Origin: Gymnopilus junonius
Lineage: Eukaryota > Basidiomycota > Agaricomycetes > Agaricales > Galerinaceae
Length of the DNA stretch: 64,000 nucleotides
Direction: 5' to 3'
Assembly: GCA_015501075.1 (NCBI GenBank)
Contig: JADNYJ010000100.1
Span: 62,001 to 126,000 of the forward strand
A program made the position numbers and the translations under genes. Position 1 is the first letter of the stretch. The number at the start of each line of letters is the position of its first letter. Positions 13,263 through 27,733 of the stretch are shown piece by piece. The notes under the pieces are model-generated. The model was not told the DNA's origin, ran no database searches, and worked only from the letters and a program-made list of their open reading frames with translations.

Positions 13263-14154
13263 GTTTAAACCTTGAACATTTTCCTGATGAGTATGGTTAA
13301 ACTAGTCATCTGTCATGATATTTTTATACATATTGCTCCGCAGTCTGGGGTCGAAGTCGCATGGTTTCGAGGAATGTGGAAATTTTGTCCTATGTTTGAT
13401 GGGGTCGAAAAGTTGACTGACTACTGTGTTGGGAAAGCGGAGTTAGGTAGTAGTTTACTTGCACCCCCTGATATCGAGGGATATATCTGAAAAAAAAGCC
13501 ACCTATATATTCCTCGTGGATAAGTACGAACAAACCTGAGTGCGTCTGAAATCCGTACAAAATCACCACTGGTGGAGGAAACTAGGCTCTTCTTCCTCAA
13601 AATGTCCCAGTTTACAGAGGACGCATGCCGCATACGCCCTTACGCTTGCCGAAAGATACCAAACTCCCATGAGAATGACGATTCGGATGCAGCCTGAGGA
13701 CGCCGAGATGGCCTGATAGTAAGCGTAGCGGCGCAATTATTCCGCAGATAATGCTTTTTTCGTGTTAATGTAAGAAACGATGTTGGATGTCGTGTGTCAT
13801 TTTAATGTAGAGACGAGTGCTAGTGAGCACAGATAACATCAAGAGAACATCGTTATCGACTCGAACGACGGAGTGAGAAGCCTGTGACCCGAGAAACTCG
13901 GAGAATACGAACAGTCACGAATCACGTGAATTTCAGCGACGTGACAGATGATATTATTTCGAAAGAAAAATCATTAAAAACAGAAAAGCATCAATGCAAG
14001 TATGGATATATAGATCGTTAATGAGCATGTTAGGACGGCGAAGAGAGGTCATTGGCCTACATAAGGTTCGCCCCAATGGTCAATTAAATCAATATATATA
14101 AATCATTACCACAACCTCCCGCAAGCAACGAGATCCGCATATCAGGGTATACTT
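13263..14154. other. Intergenic spacer upstream of the ABC transporter
   Basis: No recognisable gene. It should contain the promoter of the transporter on the minus strand and the 3' end of the SDR at 14155. Confidence 0.4.
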
Positions 14155-15572
14155 TCATACATTCGCAACTTGGTCTTCAAACCATGCCCACAGTTCCTCC
14201 CCGAGTTTGGTATTCTTCTCTGTAACCTTGGGAGGTATACCAACCCGTGCCCATGGGATAAGGAACTATTGCGAACATGAGTCTCAAAAAACGTATGTAT
14301 TGACAGTATGAGCAGAAACTGACTTTTCCATTCAGGTCTACTCCTTGAGGCAATGTTCCAGCACATAACTGCGTAAGAGCACCGTATGGCGTAGCATATA
14401 AAATACGATCCTAGGCCGGCAAACTATCAGCCAGGACAACCGAATGTACGGAAAGGGTATTCTTGCATACCACGATCAAGTGTTCCAGCCGGGACATGTG
14501 GCGTTGAAGCTCAGATTTGATGTTTCCTGGATTGAGGGATGTTGATACTATGCCCTGGTCTCCATATCTCCGCCCCAGCTCGTTTGAGAAGAAAACATTG
14601 CCCTGACCAATGAGATTGAAAACTTTTTATAATTCACGACATCTAAATCCCTTACTAGTTTGCTTTGAGAATACAGTGTTGCCGGAGACAACTTTTTCCT
14701 CGCCGGGGTATCTTTTAGAGTGTTGAAATCAATCTTGTCGGTGAAATATGCGGCAGATGATGAGGTATTGACGACTCTTGCTTTGCCGTCTGTGCTTGAC
14801 TTCGCTCCAGCAATAAGAGCCGGTAGTAGCAATGTGGTGAAATAGAAGGGTCCTAGGTTAAGAAAGGCGTCAGCAAAAGGTTTACAAGAACGCTGCTGTG
14901 GAAAGCAAAGACCAACCTAGCGTATTGGTCCCAAATTGCAGATCATAACCTTGCTTGGTAACATCACCGATAGGTGGAATCATAACACCACTGAAAAAGC
15001 ATGAACTTATAGCTCGAGTATCCGCGAAATGAAACTTTACGCACGCATTGTTGAAAAGTACATGGAGTTCTGATTCTTTGCTGATCATCCGACATCAGGA
15101 TACAGAGCCAGCATCCAGAAAATACAGTCGCACCTCAAAAATTCCTCGGCAGACGCTTTTATTGACTTCAAGTCTCCCAAATCCAGCTTAAGGAAGATCG
15201 GCTCATTCTTCGTCTCTTCTTTCAATTGCTTGATCGTTGCTTCTGCCTTCTCCTGATTTCGAGCAGCGATGTAGACTTTCGCATTGTGTGCTAAGAGCGC
15301 CTACCACACACGAATCGACGACGTGGTTAGGATAATGCCAAATTAATTGGTGCACTCAAGGTCGCAACCAAAAATTTACCTTGGCAGTCTCCTTGCCGAT
15401 ACCTACAGAGGACGAGGTCAATAAATGAATTACGTCGTTATACTGTTCAATACGCACCAGTTCCAGCACCAGTTACGATGATCACTTTTCCAGTGAGGTC
15501 CGGGATGTCATCCACAGAGAATTTACTTTTCGGAGGAAAGGATTGACTGATAAGTGAAGCCACAACGCCCAT
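14155..15572 (-). CDS. Short-chain dehydrogenase/reductase, second intact copy
   Basis: Paralogue of the SDR at 4614-6037 with the same exon layout. Start ATG at 15570-15572 gives [18 protein letters not shown]. The cofactor motif [12 protein letters not shown] follows. A downstream NNA segment is followed by [20 protein letters not shown] at about 14930-14990. The exon at about 14640-14830 carries [10 protein letters not shown] and the catalytic LYSQSKL equivalent of YxxxK. It ends ...[11 protein letters not shown] with TGA at 14155-14157. No lesion is visible, so both intact copies could be expressed and may have diverged in substrate. Placing an SDR on each side of the complete ABCC transporter suggests a repeated SDR-transporter unit. 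The physiological reaction is unknown. Confidence 0.88.
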
Positions 15573-16725
15573 TGCGATTCAAGACGGTCGGGAAAGATAA
15601 GCTGAGAAATCCCCCCTGGCCGGCTTAAATACTTTGATGAGACACGATGAGAAAAGGTCGGCTGCAATATGCTGGTCAGTAGGAGAGCCGACTGCCGTCG
15701 AGACGCGTCTCGCTTGTGACGCAAATTGCCGGCATGCCGTTGACCTCGTCTTGACCACTCCGGATTCCATGGATTCATGGCTCGACAGTTTATGCTGTTG
15801 GGCTGCTTTACTTTTGCACATACGGGACCTTCTAAATTCCCTACACTACGTGGTTTATGATAGGCTGCGATGCCTTCGATGTGCATTTTTACTTTCTGTC
15901 AACTTTCTGACTTCCAATTCCCACCCAACCGGGTGTCGATGAAATCATGCAGCAGAAAATTCACGAAAGAGGACTGCAATGAAGAATGTCGAAAGGCATT
16001 AAGTGAGGATGAGGACAGAGTTCTGCGTCGGAGGCGGCTCACGATAAAGAAAGACGCACTATATTGAATATTATATATTGTCGGCGCCGACGTGTAAGAA
16101 CATATCGGTCAGAGCCAGTGTCCCAGAAAAGAAGCAATACACAATGTCTGAATTTCACCATACCTCGCGATCGGCGGCCGTGGTCAGAAAGGGTTAGAGA
16201 GTACCGAAAAAGAACGATGGCAAGCAAGCAAGTTCGTCTTCTTCAGAATTCCGATCAAAGATACTTGAGTGCACCTTTGCCTTCACCATAAAGCGATGAC
16301 GCTAGGGAAGATACAGAGAAACAGCTTTGACTTCCATCCTGTTCAAGATGACAAGATGACGACCCGTCATCCGACCGGCCATGATCTTCCAGCGGGTCGA
16401 AGCAAGTAGAGACAGATTCTTCGAATGAGTTCTGCTTATTCTGATAATCGACAACGATTCATGAACGTCAAAGACAGATGGTTGAGAAACCCTCAGTGAC
16501 ACGCAGGATGTGGACGGCCGTTCTGAGCAGTGAGCTGTTGGAGGCTGTTGGTGAGCTTATGTCTTTTAAGGATGTTGCAGTTCAACCAAGGTAGGCTTTT
16601 TGCAGGCTCGTTTTCGACATAGTGCGTATTTTGATCAATTAGGTGTTGGCAGTTGGGGTCCTGAAGATGATGGCACAACGCCAGGTACTCAGAGAAATCA
16701 ATCACGGTCGGACGCACGTGAACAA
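15573..16725. other. Long intergenic region before the acyl-protein thioesterase gene
   Basis: Several ORFs of 60-130 codons cross here on both strands, but none shows a known domain or conserved-looking exon structure. The last part is the thioesterase promoter/5' UTR. Confidence 0.35.
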
Positions 16726-16815
16726 ATGCCCCTGTTTGCAGCTCTTCAAGTTGTCTCCATCTTGCTTTTATCATATATCGCAATCTACGTAAACCGCTCG
16801 AGAAACGCAACAATC

Positions 16816-17739
16816 ATGGCTTCAGTGGCCGTTCCCGCACTAAAGTACTTGACTGTTCCTCCAGTGACTAAACACACTGCCACCATTATCTTTCTCCATG
16901 TGAGCTAAACATTTTCACCGCAAACATCCTGGCATCGCCAAGCTGATCAACCTTCTGTAGGGTCTAGGCGATACAGGTCATGGATGGGAACCAGTCGCCC
17001 ATATGCTTAGACCTGCACTTCCCCAGGTCAAATGGGTGTTGCCTCACGCGTAAGCCCTGACCATTTGCGGAAGAAAATGTTCACAACGTGTAGATCAGGC
17101 CGCAGCGCAAGATCACCGTAAATTTTGGGATGTCGATGCCAGGATGGTGCATAGTCTCTTTCTTTGCAAAAGTATACAACGTTGACCCTGTACTATCAGG
17201 TTCGACATAGCCCATCTCGGCGACCGGGAACTATTTGAGAAAACAGAAGACGAAACTGGCTTCCGAGAATCCTCACGAAGTGTTCAGAAGCTGATCACAG
17301 AGGAGATTGATGCTGGCATTGACCCAAGTCGTATCATTCTAGGAGGGTTCAGTCAGGGAGGGGCTTTGACTCTCTACTCTGGTCTCACTGAGGAGAGAAA
17401 ACTTGGAGGCCTCGTAGTTCTGAGCGGGTGGTTACCTCTCAGAAGTAAATTCAAAAGTGTTGGTACTCCTTGTCCCCATGACCTGACAATCATTCTCAAT
17501 GTTCTTTTTATTAGATGCTTTCAGCTCACGCTCCTTCCGCACCTATATTTTTTGGAAGAGGTAGTGCAGATCCCCTCATCCCATCGGAAGTGTCAGAGAT
17601 GTCGAAGGACTTCCTTCTCAAGGACGTGCACGTCAAGGATCTTACATACAAAACATATTCAGGATTAGGTCACAGCACCGACGAGAGAGAACTTAAAGAC
17701 TTGAAAGAATGGCTTCAAAAGGTTCTTCCTGAGGCCTAA
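16816..17739 (+). CDS. Acyl-protein thioesterase 1 / lysophospholipase
   Basis: Alpha/beta-hydrolase of about 240 residues that removes palmitate from S-acylated proteins and can hydrolyse lysophospholipids, normally cytosolic. Start at 16816 gives MASVAVPALKYLTV. The gene has at least five exons. Motifs in order: HGLGDTGHGW after the first intron, HAPQRKITVNFGMSMPGW, the nucleophile elbow GGFSQGGA with Ser at about residue 125, Asp in GSADPLIPSE, and His in GLGHST. Stop TAA at 17737-17739. Length and motifs match the APT1 family. An in-frame ATG at 16726 would add 30 residues containing a hydrophobic stretch (see findings). It is convergent with the MtnB-like gene, whose stop lies about 105 bp away. 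Confidence 0.93.
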
Positions 17740-17844
17740 ATGTAACTTGATTGAAAATACCCCATTCTTTCGAGAGCGAGTCCGACCCGGTGAGACTTTA
17801 TGATACATTGGCAGCATTTCCGATATTTCTACAAGAGATTTCTC

Positions 17845-18938
17845 TTACTCGTTCAAGACAGTAGGTAAACCTGCAAGCTTCATCTTCACGCCGATTTCAA
17901 AGAGGTAATCAAGACACTTTTCGCAACATAAGCAACTTTTTCATGGTCATATTTTACATTCTTACCTCAGTTTGCGTCTTTGCCTTTTCCCAATCATTTC
18001 CTACAAGAAAGCGGAAGTCAACGCCAGTCACTGAATTTTTGGGAGATATGCATACCCCAGACATAGACGCCGTGTCTTCGTACCAGAACGCCGGCTGCGT
18101 TGGGGTATTTCACCATGGCCTCTGCCATGCTGTCCTTTAGATCCTCTTCATTTGGGGTGTTCTCGATGATCGGGATTTCTAATGTATCTAAATATGACAA
18201 TGCAGTGCCAGTGCCGGCAATCCTGACACCTTTAATCATCTGTCCTCAAGTATTGTGTATATGATTCACAAATGAGTTTAACAATGTTTTTACCTCCTGT
18301 TATTCGAAGACGTTAATGAAGAGATATAAGGGTTCTAGGACAACAGACTTGCCTGATGAGAAATCGTGAAGACTGGTCCAGTCCAAAGGAGAGTGGCCAT
18401 CACTGCATGCTGCGAATGTGTGTGGATACAACTTCCGGCAGCGCGCAGATCGAAGGAGTTCCAAAAGAGAGGTGTGCATGCAGACTCTTTGAGCTTCAGA
18501 GTGGGCCGTCGGAGGAACACTCGGTCGGTGTGGGGGGACGGAGGTGGTTGAGGATATGGAAGTACGAAGATATGTGTGGGCTCGATGCGCTCTTTCTGGA
18601 CTCCAGAAGGCGCGATGAATACCTTGTCACTGAACAAAAAATTGAGTCCACTGGAAGGAAGAAGGGGTGAAAACGACATACCCGACTCGAATACAAATAC
18701 CGCCTCCTGTTCCTGTGACCCAACCGAGCTATACGACACGAGTTGAGGAGGCTTGACCACGGGATAAGAATTTCTTCTTTCACCTGATAGAACGATCGAC
18801 AGAGCTCTGGAATTAAATTGGCAGGCTGTAGATTTTGTATCAGTAATGAGTAATCCCGTTCAGTTCACCTCAGAAAGCAGCCCTTACGTGTAGTGGATCG
18901 GAAGAAATAACAAGAGCATCGGAATTTTCAGCAGACAT
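17845..18938 (-). CDS. MDE1: Methylthioribulose-1-phosphate dehydratase (MtnB-like)
   Basis: Class II aldolase-family enzyme of the methionine salvage pathway; it dehydrates 5-methylthioribulose-1-phosphate and is cytosolic and zinc-dependent. Start ATG at 18936-18938 ([17 protein letters not shown]). Exons encode LGWVTGTGG, then [19 protein letters not shown] and [10 protein letters not shown]. The zinc-binding [10 protein letters not shown] supplies two His. Next come [25 protein letters not shown] and [12 protein letters not shown], which supplies the third His. The end is ...[12 protein letters not shown] with TAA at 17845-17847. Introns are short. Family length is normal. The symbol follows the yeast orthologue name, based on motif recognition. 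Confidence 0.93.
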
Positions 18939-19485
18939 TGCTGAGGGCTTGATTTATGTCCAGAAAGGGGTAATGGACTTGTAGATTAGGACGGCAGGAT
19001 AACAAAATTTTGATCATGCTGGATCGGGATATAGAGGCGCGGGCCGGACGCAACTTGGTCACGGAATGGCGCGATCTTTCCTCCCCTCACTGATGTTGAC
19101 TTTAACTGTCAAACGTGTAGACGCGCACGTTCTCTTTTTTATGATTTTGAAGGAAATATGCTATGTTTTACTCTGCAGAGATCTCTGATATGACTGACTG
19201 CTGCTGGCCATTTCTCATTTCCCATAGGCAGTCCCTCCATATGTCATTTGACTCCGAGGCGTCCTCTCGCTACATGCTACTCTTGCTTCTTCTACTCCTA
19301 ATGGGACCGGAAGTAAGAAGCCAACTACCAGCTGATGCTTACAATTCAACATGAAATACTGCTTGAGCTTGTCTCATGAACACATCGAATCTTATGGCGG
19401 TCCGTAGAGGTTCTTCCGCATTTTTCAATTCGTTGCGAAATGCAATAAACTTCTTGTCCACCCTTCACTTGAGCACCTTTTCGTC
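18939..19485. promoter_or_regulatory. Divergent promoter region, MtnB-like gene / alpha-galactosidase
   Basis: About 550 bp separate the starts of two divergent genes. No specific regulatory motif could be assigned by eye. The ORFs inside carry no recognisable domain. Confidence 0.4.
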
Positions 19486-22095
19486 ATGTTGCTCTGGTCT
19501 TCGCTTTTTCTTGGCCTCGCTATCTTCTCTGGCTCCTTTGCCCTCGATAATGGGCTTGCATTGACTCCGCCTATGGGGTGGAACCCCTACAATGCTTTCT
19601 CGTGAGGTTTATCTACCGTCTTTTCCCAATTTCAAGCGCCTTACAAAACTCAGCTGCGATACAACTGAGGCACAGTACCGAGCGGCCGCACAAGGTCTCG
19701 TTAACTTGGGGTTAAACACCTTAGGCTACAATTACTTGAATCTGTAAGTGAAAGGGAATTTAGAAGCTCGGAAAGAGAATTGATCACAGTTTAATAGTGA
19801 CTGTGGATGGCAAGGAAAAAGCAGAAACGCCGCTGGTGGATTTACCTGGTCCACAACCATGATCCCATCAGGGATACCTGCCTTGTCTTCTTTCGTCCAC
19901 AGCCTTGGATTGAAATTTGGTATCTATTCGGATGGGTGAGAGTGTTCGCCTCCTCACAGCTTGAATGATTTGATACTCATGCTGTTGATACTAGTGGCGT
20001 ATATGCTTGTGACTTTGTTGGCGGAAGTGCACATTATCTAGGAAGCCTGGGTTATGAAATCTCAGATGCAGCCACGTTTGCTTCTTGGGGAGCTGATTAC
20101 TTGAAAGTGAGTAACGAAATCTCTTAGCTTCGCTTCTCAATCGTAACGATTCGATTTGCAATAGTATGATAACTGCTATGCTGGTGAGACCAATCTTGAC
20201 GGAGAGACTTTATCTATATCGACAATATCGAAGTAAATGCGACGGACTTTGTGGACTATAACCCTCCTGTTTCAGTAAGTACTTCATCCGGCTATTCGAC
20301 CCAGTTCTTCATTCCCTGCAGATCGAGGTACAGTAAAGATCTTGCTATTCAATTACTGAGTAAACCTGAAGGCACGACGATCTAGACCCATTATGTCACT
20401 ATGAGAGATGCGCTCGCAGCCACAAAACGGCCGATCGCCTTCTCGGTATGCGAGTGGGGCGTACAGGGTTTAGTGCTATCTAACACTAAAAACCCAATCT
20501 CAAACTTAAAACCCATTACGACACAGATCCTGCCAGATGGCCAGCAAGTGCCGTCGGTAACTCGTAAGCTCACAGGTTCCTCCATTCTCATAATTCTCAA
20601 GACGCTTCCTCTCTTTCTTATTCACAGGTGGCGAATCTCGTGAGTTTGAGTTTAGTACCTTATGTCGACACGACCGCCCCGCCTCATCTCCTTCAAAAAA
20701 TAAATCAGGAACGACATTGGCCCACCTGCATCTTGGGATAATTTATTCAGGATTATAAACCAGTTGATGCCTATCACGCAATTCGCTAAACAGGGAGGAT
20801 GGAATGGTGCGTAAATCTAAAGTTACCTGGGATGTGGAGCACGCGTGATATTGGACTTCTATCTATTAGATTTAGATTTGCTCGAAGTGGGTAACTCTGG
20901 ATTGACTATCGATGAACAGCAAACCCATTTTGCATTCTGGGCTGCGGCAAAGTAGGCATTTTATTCAAACTCAAATGGCGAGAACTATCTGTTTTAACTA
21001 TTTGTCAGATCCCCTCTCTTCATTTCAACCGATTTGAGCGATCTTTCCACACAAGCCCTCGATATTCTTAAAAATAGGAGACTCATTGCCGTAAACGTGA
21101 GTGCTTCAATTCTTCACATCTTTGACATTCCAAATGAATTAAATATTTCTCCGTAGCAAGACCCTCTTGGGGCGTCTATCGCTTTCAAGCGTCGCTATAC
21201 GAACGATCACGACGTTTGGGCAGGTCCTTTAGCTGACGGGTCGACTGTTGCCAGTGAGTCGTTCTCCGTTGGCAGAAATAGACAGAACACAAGCGCTGAA
21301 ATTAAACCCGCTTTTACTTCTAGTCATTATAAACTGGCAGAACGCTTCCAAGTCAGTCACTTTCGACCTCGCTGATGTTGGCTTCTCCTCGGCGCAAGCA
21401 GTCGATCTTATCACCGGTCTATCCCTCGGGGAATTAAGAAGATCGTGAGTCGGCCTAGACTTTAGCGCTGTTCGAATGACTTATGATTCTGAACCATGGA
21501 ACGATTTCGTGGATCATCTGAATATGTAGTTATACAGCGAACGTTGGTGCCCATGGATCCATGGCGCTGAAACTTGATAGTGGCGTGCCGGCCCCAGCTC
21601 CCACCTTTACTTTTTACAACGCCGCCACATCTAACAACACGCTCGCCGGCGGCGCCGCTACCCGCGTCGTCAATTCTACGATTACCGTCGTCGGATTCGT
21701 GGGTCAAGGCGGGACGCTCACATTCAATAACATCGATGGCGGTTCCTCAGGGGGCACTAAGCTGCTATCGTTTGATTACATTAATGCGGATTACACGTTT
21801 AGCAACACCGCCTGCTCTAATTGCCGCTATGCTTTCGTTAGCGTGAATGGAGGCACGCCGGTAGAAATGCAAATGCCGATTTCTGGACAGGTCAGTTCTG
21901 CTTAGTACTAGTCTTTAAATACTCGCCGTTATTTCATTTACTAATTTTTTTGTGCCTCTCTAGAGCTGGGACATTATTTACTCGGGCTACCTCCTATCCA
22001 TGCCAGGATTCAAACCAGGCAAAGCGAACACCATCCAAATCTCCAACCCATCCGCCTTCACACCCGATTTCTATCGGGTCGGCGTGGCAAATTGA
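19486..22095 (+). CDS. Secreted GH27 alpha-galactosidase with C-terminal CBM35-like domain
   Basis: Predicted extracellular glycoside hydrolase that removes terminal alpha-1,6-galactose from galactomannans and raffinose-type sugars. Start at 19486 gives a signal peptide (MLLWSSLFLGLAIFSGSFA) followed by LDNGLALTPPMGWNPYNAFS, the GH27 N-terminus. Further motifs: LNLDCGWQG, LGLKFGIYSDGG, the nucleophile Asp in YLKYDNCY, FSVCEWGVQ, and the acid/base Asp in WRISNDIGPPASWDN. Then come GGWND, THFAFWAAAKSPLFISTDL, NQDPLG and VIINWQN. From about 21530 a Gly/Ser/Thr-rich C-terminal domain resembles CBM35 and ends ...FYRVGVAN with TGA at 22093-22095. There are roughly ten short introns. Two apparent in-frame stops (near 20330 and 20386) vanish if a ~55-bp intron from gtacag to tctag is removed. 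I consider the gene intact. Confidence 0.92.
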
Positions 22096-22925
22096 AGACT
22101 CGACTCGGAGAGGCGCATTGGAAGCGCAAGTGGAGAGTCTAGACTCTTAGACCTTTGCTACTTGGACCAAGCGCGCAATTGCAATTATAGCTTCTCGGAA
22201 CTCCAAAAGGGAATATGGACCAATTTCGCGGACATCGAAATTTGAAGCAGTCGGGGATGGGTTAATTGCGACGGTGATGTGCGTCGTCGCTGAATCTCAA
22301 TTTGGGCAATTGATTCCCTTCCTGGATAGTCGGAGTTTTTAGTCGATCCAATTTCAAATACTTTTTTCATTATCTATTTTTTATTATTATTTTCATTTTA
22401 TCACCCCCGCGGAACTGAAGTACACCTCAGCGTGCGTCATCCATGCCAGCACGCAACCGTGATCCCATTGGATTATTTTTGGAAAAATGACCCGACACCA
22501 TGGCTAGGAATTTAGTTCTAAGTTGGTGAAAGGGGAATGAGATCGTTACTGTTTAATAAGCTTAAAACTTTACAAACATAACTACGTCGTAAACTTACGG
22601 TGGACCTACAAGAATGGGGGATTCGGGGAATATACAGTACATTTGACCTCGAAAAGCATACATAGCCAGTGTTAAACTAGAAACTAAACACCCACTACGA
22701 TTACAATGCGCAGAAAAGCGAGATGAGGGAAAGGTGGATACACTAGAGGGGATACAGAGCAGGGTATGGAAAGGCAAACATCGTGTGGGTAATACTACAT
22801 AAGTAGAGACAAAAACAAATGGGACACTGCGACGAAAGTAAGAGATGGAGAGAATGAAAGCAACAAGATATCTAACTGGGGGCGTAAAAGGAAGGGAGGC
22901 ATACACACAGGCAGGAGTTATACTT
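22096..22925. other. Convergent intergenic region
   Basis: Lies between the 3' ends of the alpha-galactosidase (+) and PAS-domain (-) genes. It contains T-rich tracts near 22375-22400. No gene is recognised. Confidence 0.4.
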
Positions 22926-24731
22926 TCAAGCCCGTCGAAGAATGACCATCAGCCCATCCGAATGAGCCGAGAAAATAGCGTCTACCATGAACTTCTCAAT
23001 GTCCCTCGTTGGTGAATGTGATGGCCGTTGGGTGCGAGGAACAGTAGGCGAAGGCCGCGAAGAGGCGTTGTAGTGAGTATTACCATGGGCGTACCGTCCT
23101 GCGCGGTGGCCGCCTCCTCCACCGCCGCCGCTACCTCTGCTCGTCGAGCCGTGTCTGTTCCGTGACGGAGTGGGTTCGGGCATACGCGGTCTGGGTGTAA
23201 AAAGGTAAAAAGAAATTGAAAAGTCAGAAAATTGGAGCGGTGCGGTTATATGAGGCCGCTGAGGGAAGCGGGGTAAAGGGCACAGTAGAACTTGGACTTA
23301 CGATGATTCTCTGCGCTCAGTGAGGAGACAGAACTTGCCAAAACCGAACCCTCCATCGCTCGGCTGCCCTTTTTCGTTCACGCCCCAGCTTTTAACGAGG
23401 TCAATCCAATCCCTTACGATACGCTCATCTCTCCTGTCCACAAAGTCATAAAAACTGTGTCCGATAGCATCTTGAGCCTGGATGAGCAGGTCATTGGAGC
23501 AGTAGAGAATATGACATTCGCTACTGAACCGATTCAAAATAAAAGCGGTGCGGAAGGACTTGTTGGATAGCCGGTCAAACGTGATCACTTCGACCGTTCG
23601 TTGGCGCTCGCTGTGGTCCCTGTCGTGTTCGTGGTCAGAGGTGTAGTAGCTGCTGGAGGAGCTTTGGATGCTGTTCCGCCTCTCCGCACGTGCGAGACCA
23701 TCCCGCTCGTCTGGGGAGTGGCTGCTTCTCTCTGACGAGCTTCCAGAACGGCGTCTGATTGGGGGCTGCTGCCAGGAGGTGAACTCCGCGGACTCCGGCT
23801 GCGGCTGCTGGAGGACCACGAAGAGGCGCGGATGGGGACGGGGACATGGGTATGCTAGCCATTTCCCTTGGGATAGGACTGGGGGGCATCGGCGAGGGAT
23901 CGTGCCAGCGCTATTGGGGCATTAGTAAGACAGGTATTATAAGAGGTAGGTTAATCTGACCCTAAATTCAAAGTTGGCGGCCGCGCTTGGGGTGATCACC
24001 TCGATTTCCTGGGCGGTGGAGGCATTGTGAAGGGCCTTGGCAGGGTTGGCGAAGGAGACGCTGCCGACGAGAACGTTGTGTACTACGGTTCTATTTTTTT
24101 TTCCTACAATCAGATCGGAACATATTTGTAATGTCGAAAGAACATACCGTGACTAGACGTGCCAAGAGGGCAAGACGGGGTAGAACGGGGTAAATGATTA
24201 GGATGTTGTGCAATAAAGGAAACACTGTCGGACACCCACAACGCCACACAAAACATAGCCTCTGAATGGGTCTTTGTGCCGCATGCGGAGATATACGAGC
24301 ACTGCAGCTTTATCTTGCTGGATGGTGTCGCTGAGTCAAGCGATGTCATTATCGATTTTTCGAGTGGGACCATAATGGAGGCAGCTCACTAGTGAATCTG
24401 TCTGACCCGAGGAAATTCATCGGGATGGACGAGGTCAAGAGATGGCTGTCCGATGAGCTCGCCAGGCTCAAAACCTGATGAAAAGATGTCAAGCGTTGTG
24501 ATCAGGGTGTAATTTGGGAGCGTACCGAGCAAGTCGCTGACTGAATCTGTCATGAAGAGCCATCTGGCCTAGAAGAAAGTCTATAGTAAGCGCGCGAGTG
24601 TTCCAGTGATGAGTGCTAGATATACCTCTTGGGAAAAATCAACGGCGGCGACTAGAGAGAGGTGAGGATACGTATGCCAAGGAAATAGAGGAAAGCATAC
24701 TGAAAGAAACGGAAGGACTGGCGGTGTTCAT
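22926..24731 (-). CDS. PAS-domain protein
   Basis: Predicted sensory or signalling protein of roughly 450 residues. Start ATG at 24729-24731 gives MNTASPSVSF, which splices in frame to AAVDFSQEARWLFMTDSVSDLLG. The PAS core continues GFEPGELIGQPSLDLVHPDEF, then KAAVLVYLRMRHKDPFRGYV, then VVHNVLVGSVSFANPAKAL and ITPSAAANFEFR. A second PAS-like segment (CHILYCSNDLLIQAQDAIGHSFYDFVD) lies near 23430-23510. The C-terminus is Gly/Arg/Ser-rich and low in complexity; stop TGA at 22926-22928. No LOV cysteine motif, kinase or DNA-binding domain was found, so photoreception is not supported. Around 23830-23845 the frame must change by one base within C-rich sequence (see findings). It diverges from TRM61. 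Confidence 0.8.
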
Positions 24732-25205
24732 TGGGCAGGTTAAGATTAGAGAGGCTTCTGGAAAAGCAAGATGATAAATGAAGAAAGGAGGGCAGCGAGC
24801 AGAGGGCGCGGGGAGGAGAAGAAGAACAGAAAGATGGGCAAAGAGGATGATGGTGGTCTGGCGCAACACAAGGGATACTTTATTTGAACCTTCTTGAACA
24901 GCTTCGCAGGCCCTTCTGGACAGATAAAAATAAAGGCAGGCAGAAGATCCAAAGGCGGTAAATCTACTGCTGATCCTTCTTTCCTCCACAGATCCAGCCA
25001 GCCAGCAATAACGAGAAAGTCAGGGCGGCGGGACCCTTTGAACGAATGTATTGTTCCGTGAAGCTTGGTCGGCGATTGGATGAGTAAACAGTGACGGAAG
25101 CAAAAAGCTGCCCGGCTCGCTTATTTCGGAGCAATTATTATTGATCAAATCTCAGATTGCATTTTTGTCAAAACCGGTCACCGCGTGCCTTGCATCTTTT
25201 CACGG
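24732..25205. promoter_or_regulatory. Divergent promoter region, PAS gene / TRM61
   Basis: 474 bp between two divergent starts. An ORF on the minus strand crosses the PAS start but has no recognised domain upstream of it. Confidence 0.4.
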
Positions 25206-27431
<2,226 letters not shown>

Positions 27432-27733
27432 AGATCGAAAATTTGAACCGCTGAAAAGTAATTTATTCAAAAAGCTTTCCTTATTGATATGTACCCGTTG
27501 CTCACTTCTTTTCTCCTTACCTCACTGCCTCTACAGTAACCTGACGACTGACAGCGTTTCCTTTGCCTTTAGGAAATTAAATGTATGATTTATTTTAACC
27601 TCGACTGATTAGATATATGAAATATTTATGGATCATGACAATGGCGTTAAACATGTATGACAAGGATCGGGCAGAAAGATGGCATGAGAAAAGCAACGAA
27701 AAGAAAAAGGAAGTCCAGTTTCCTGAAACTGAA
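27432..27733. other. Convergent 3' spacer between TRM61 and RAD4
   Basis: 302 bp between two stop codons. Presumably overlapping 3' UTRs; no gene seen. Confidence 0.45.

Noticed and set aside
20320..20400. Apparent stop codons suggesting a broken alpha-galactosidase
   Set aside because: Removed by a ~55-bp GT-AG intron that keeps the conserved MRDALAATKRPIAFSVCEWG exon in frame.
22926..24731. Blue-light (LOV/WC-1) receptor assignment for the PAS protein
   Set aside because: No flavin-binding GRNCRFLQ-type motif and no zinc finger visible; only generic PAS features.
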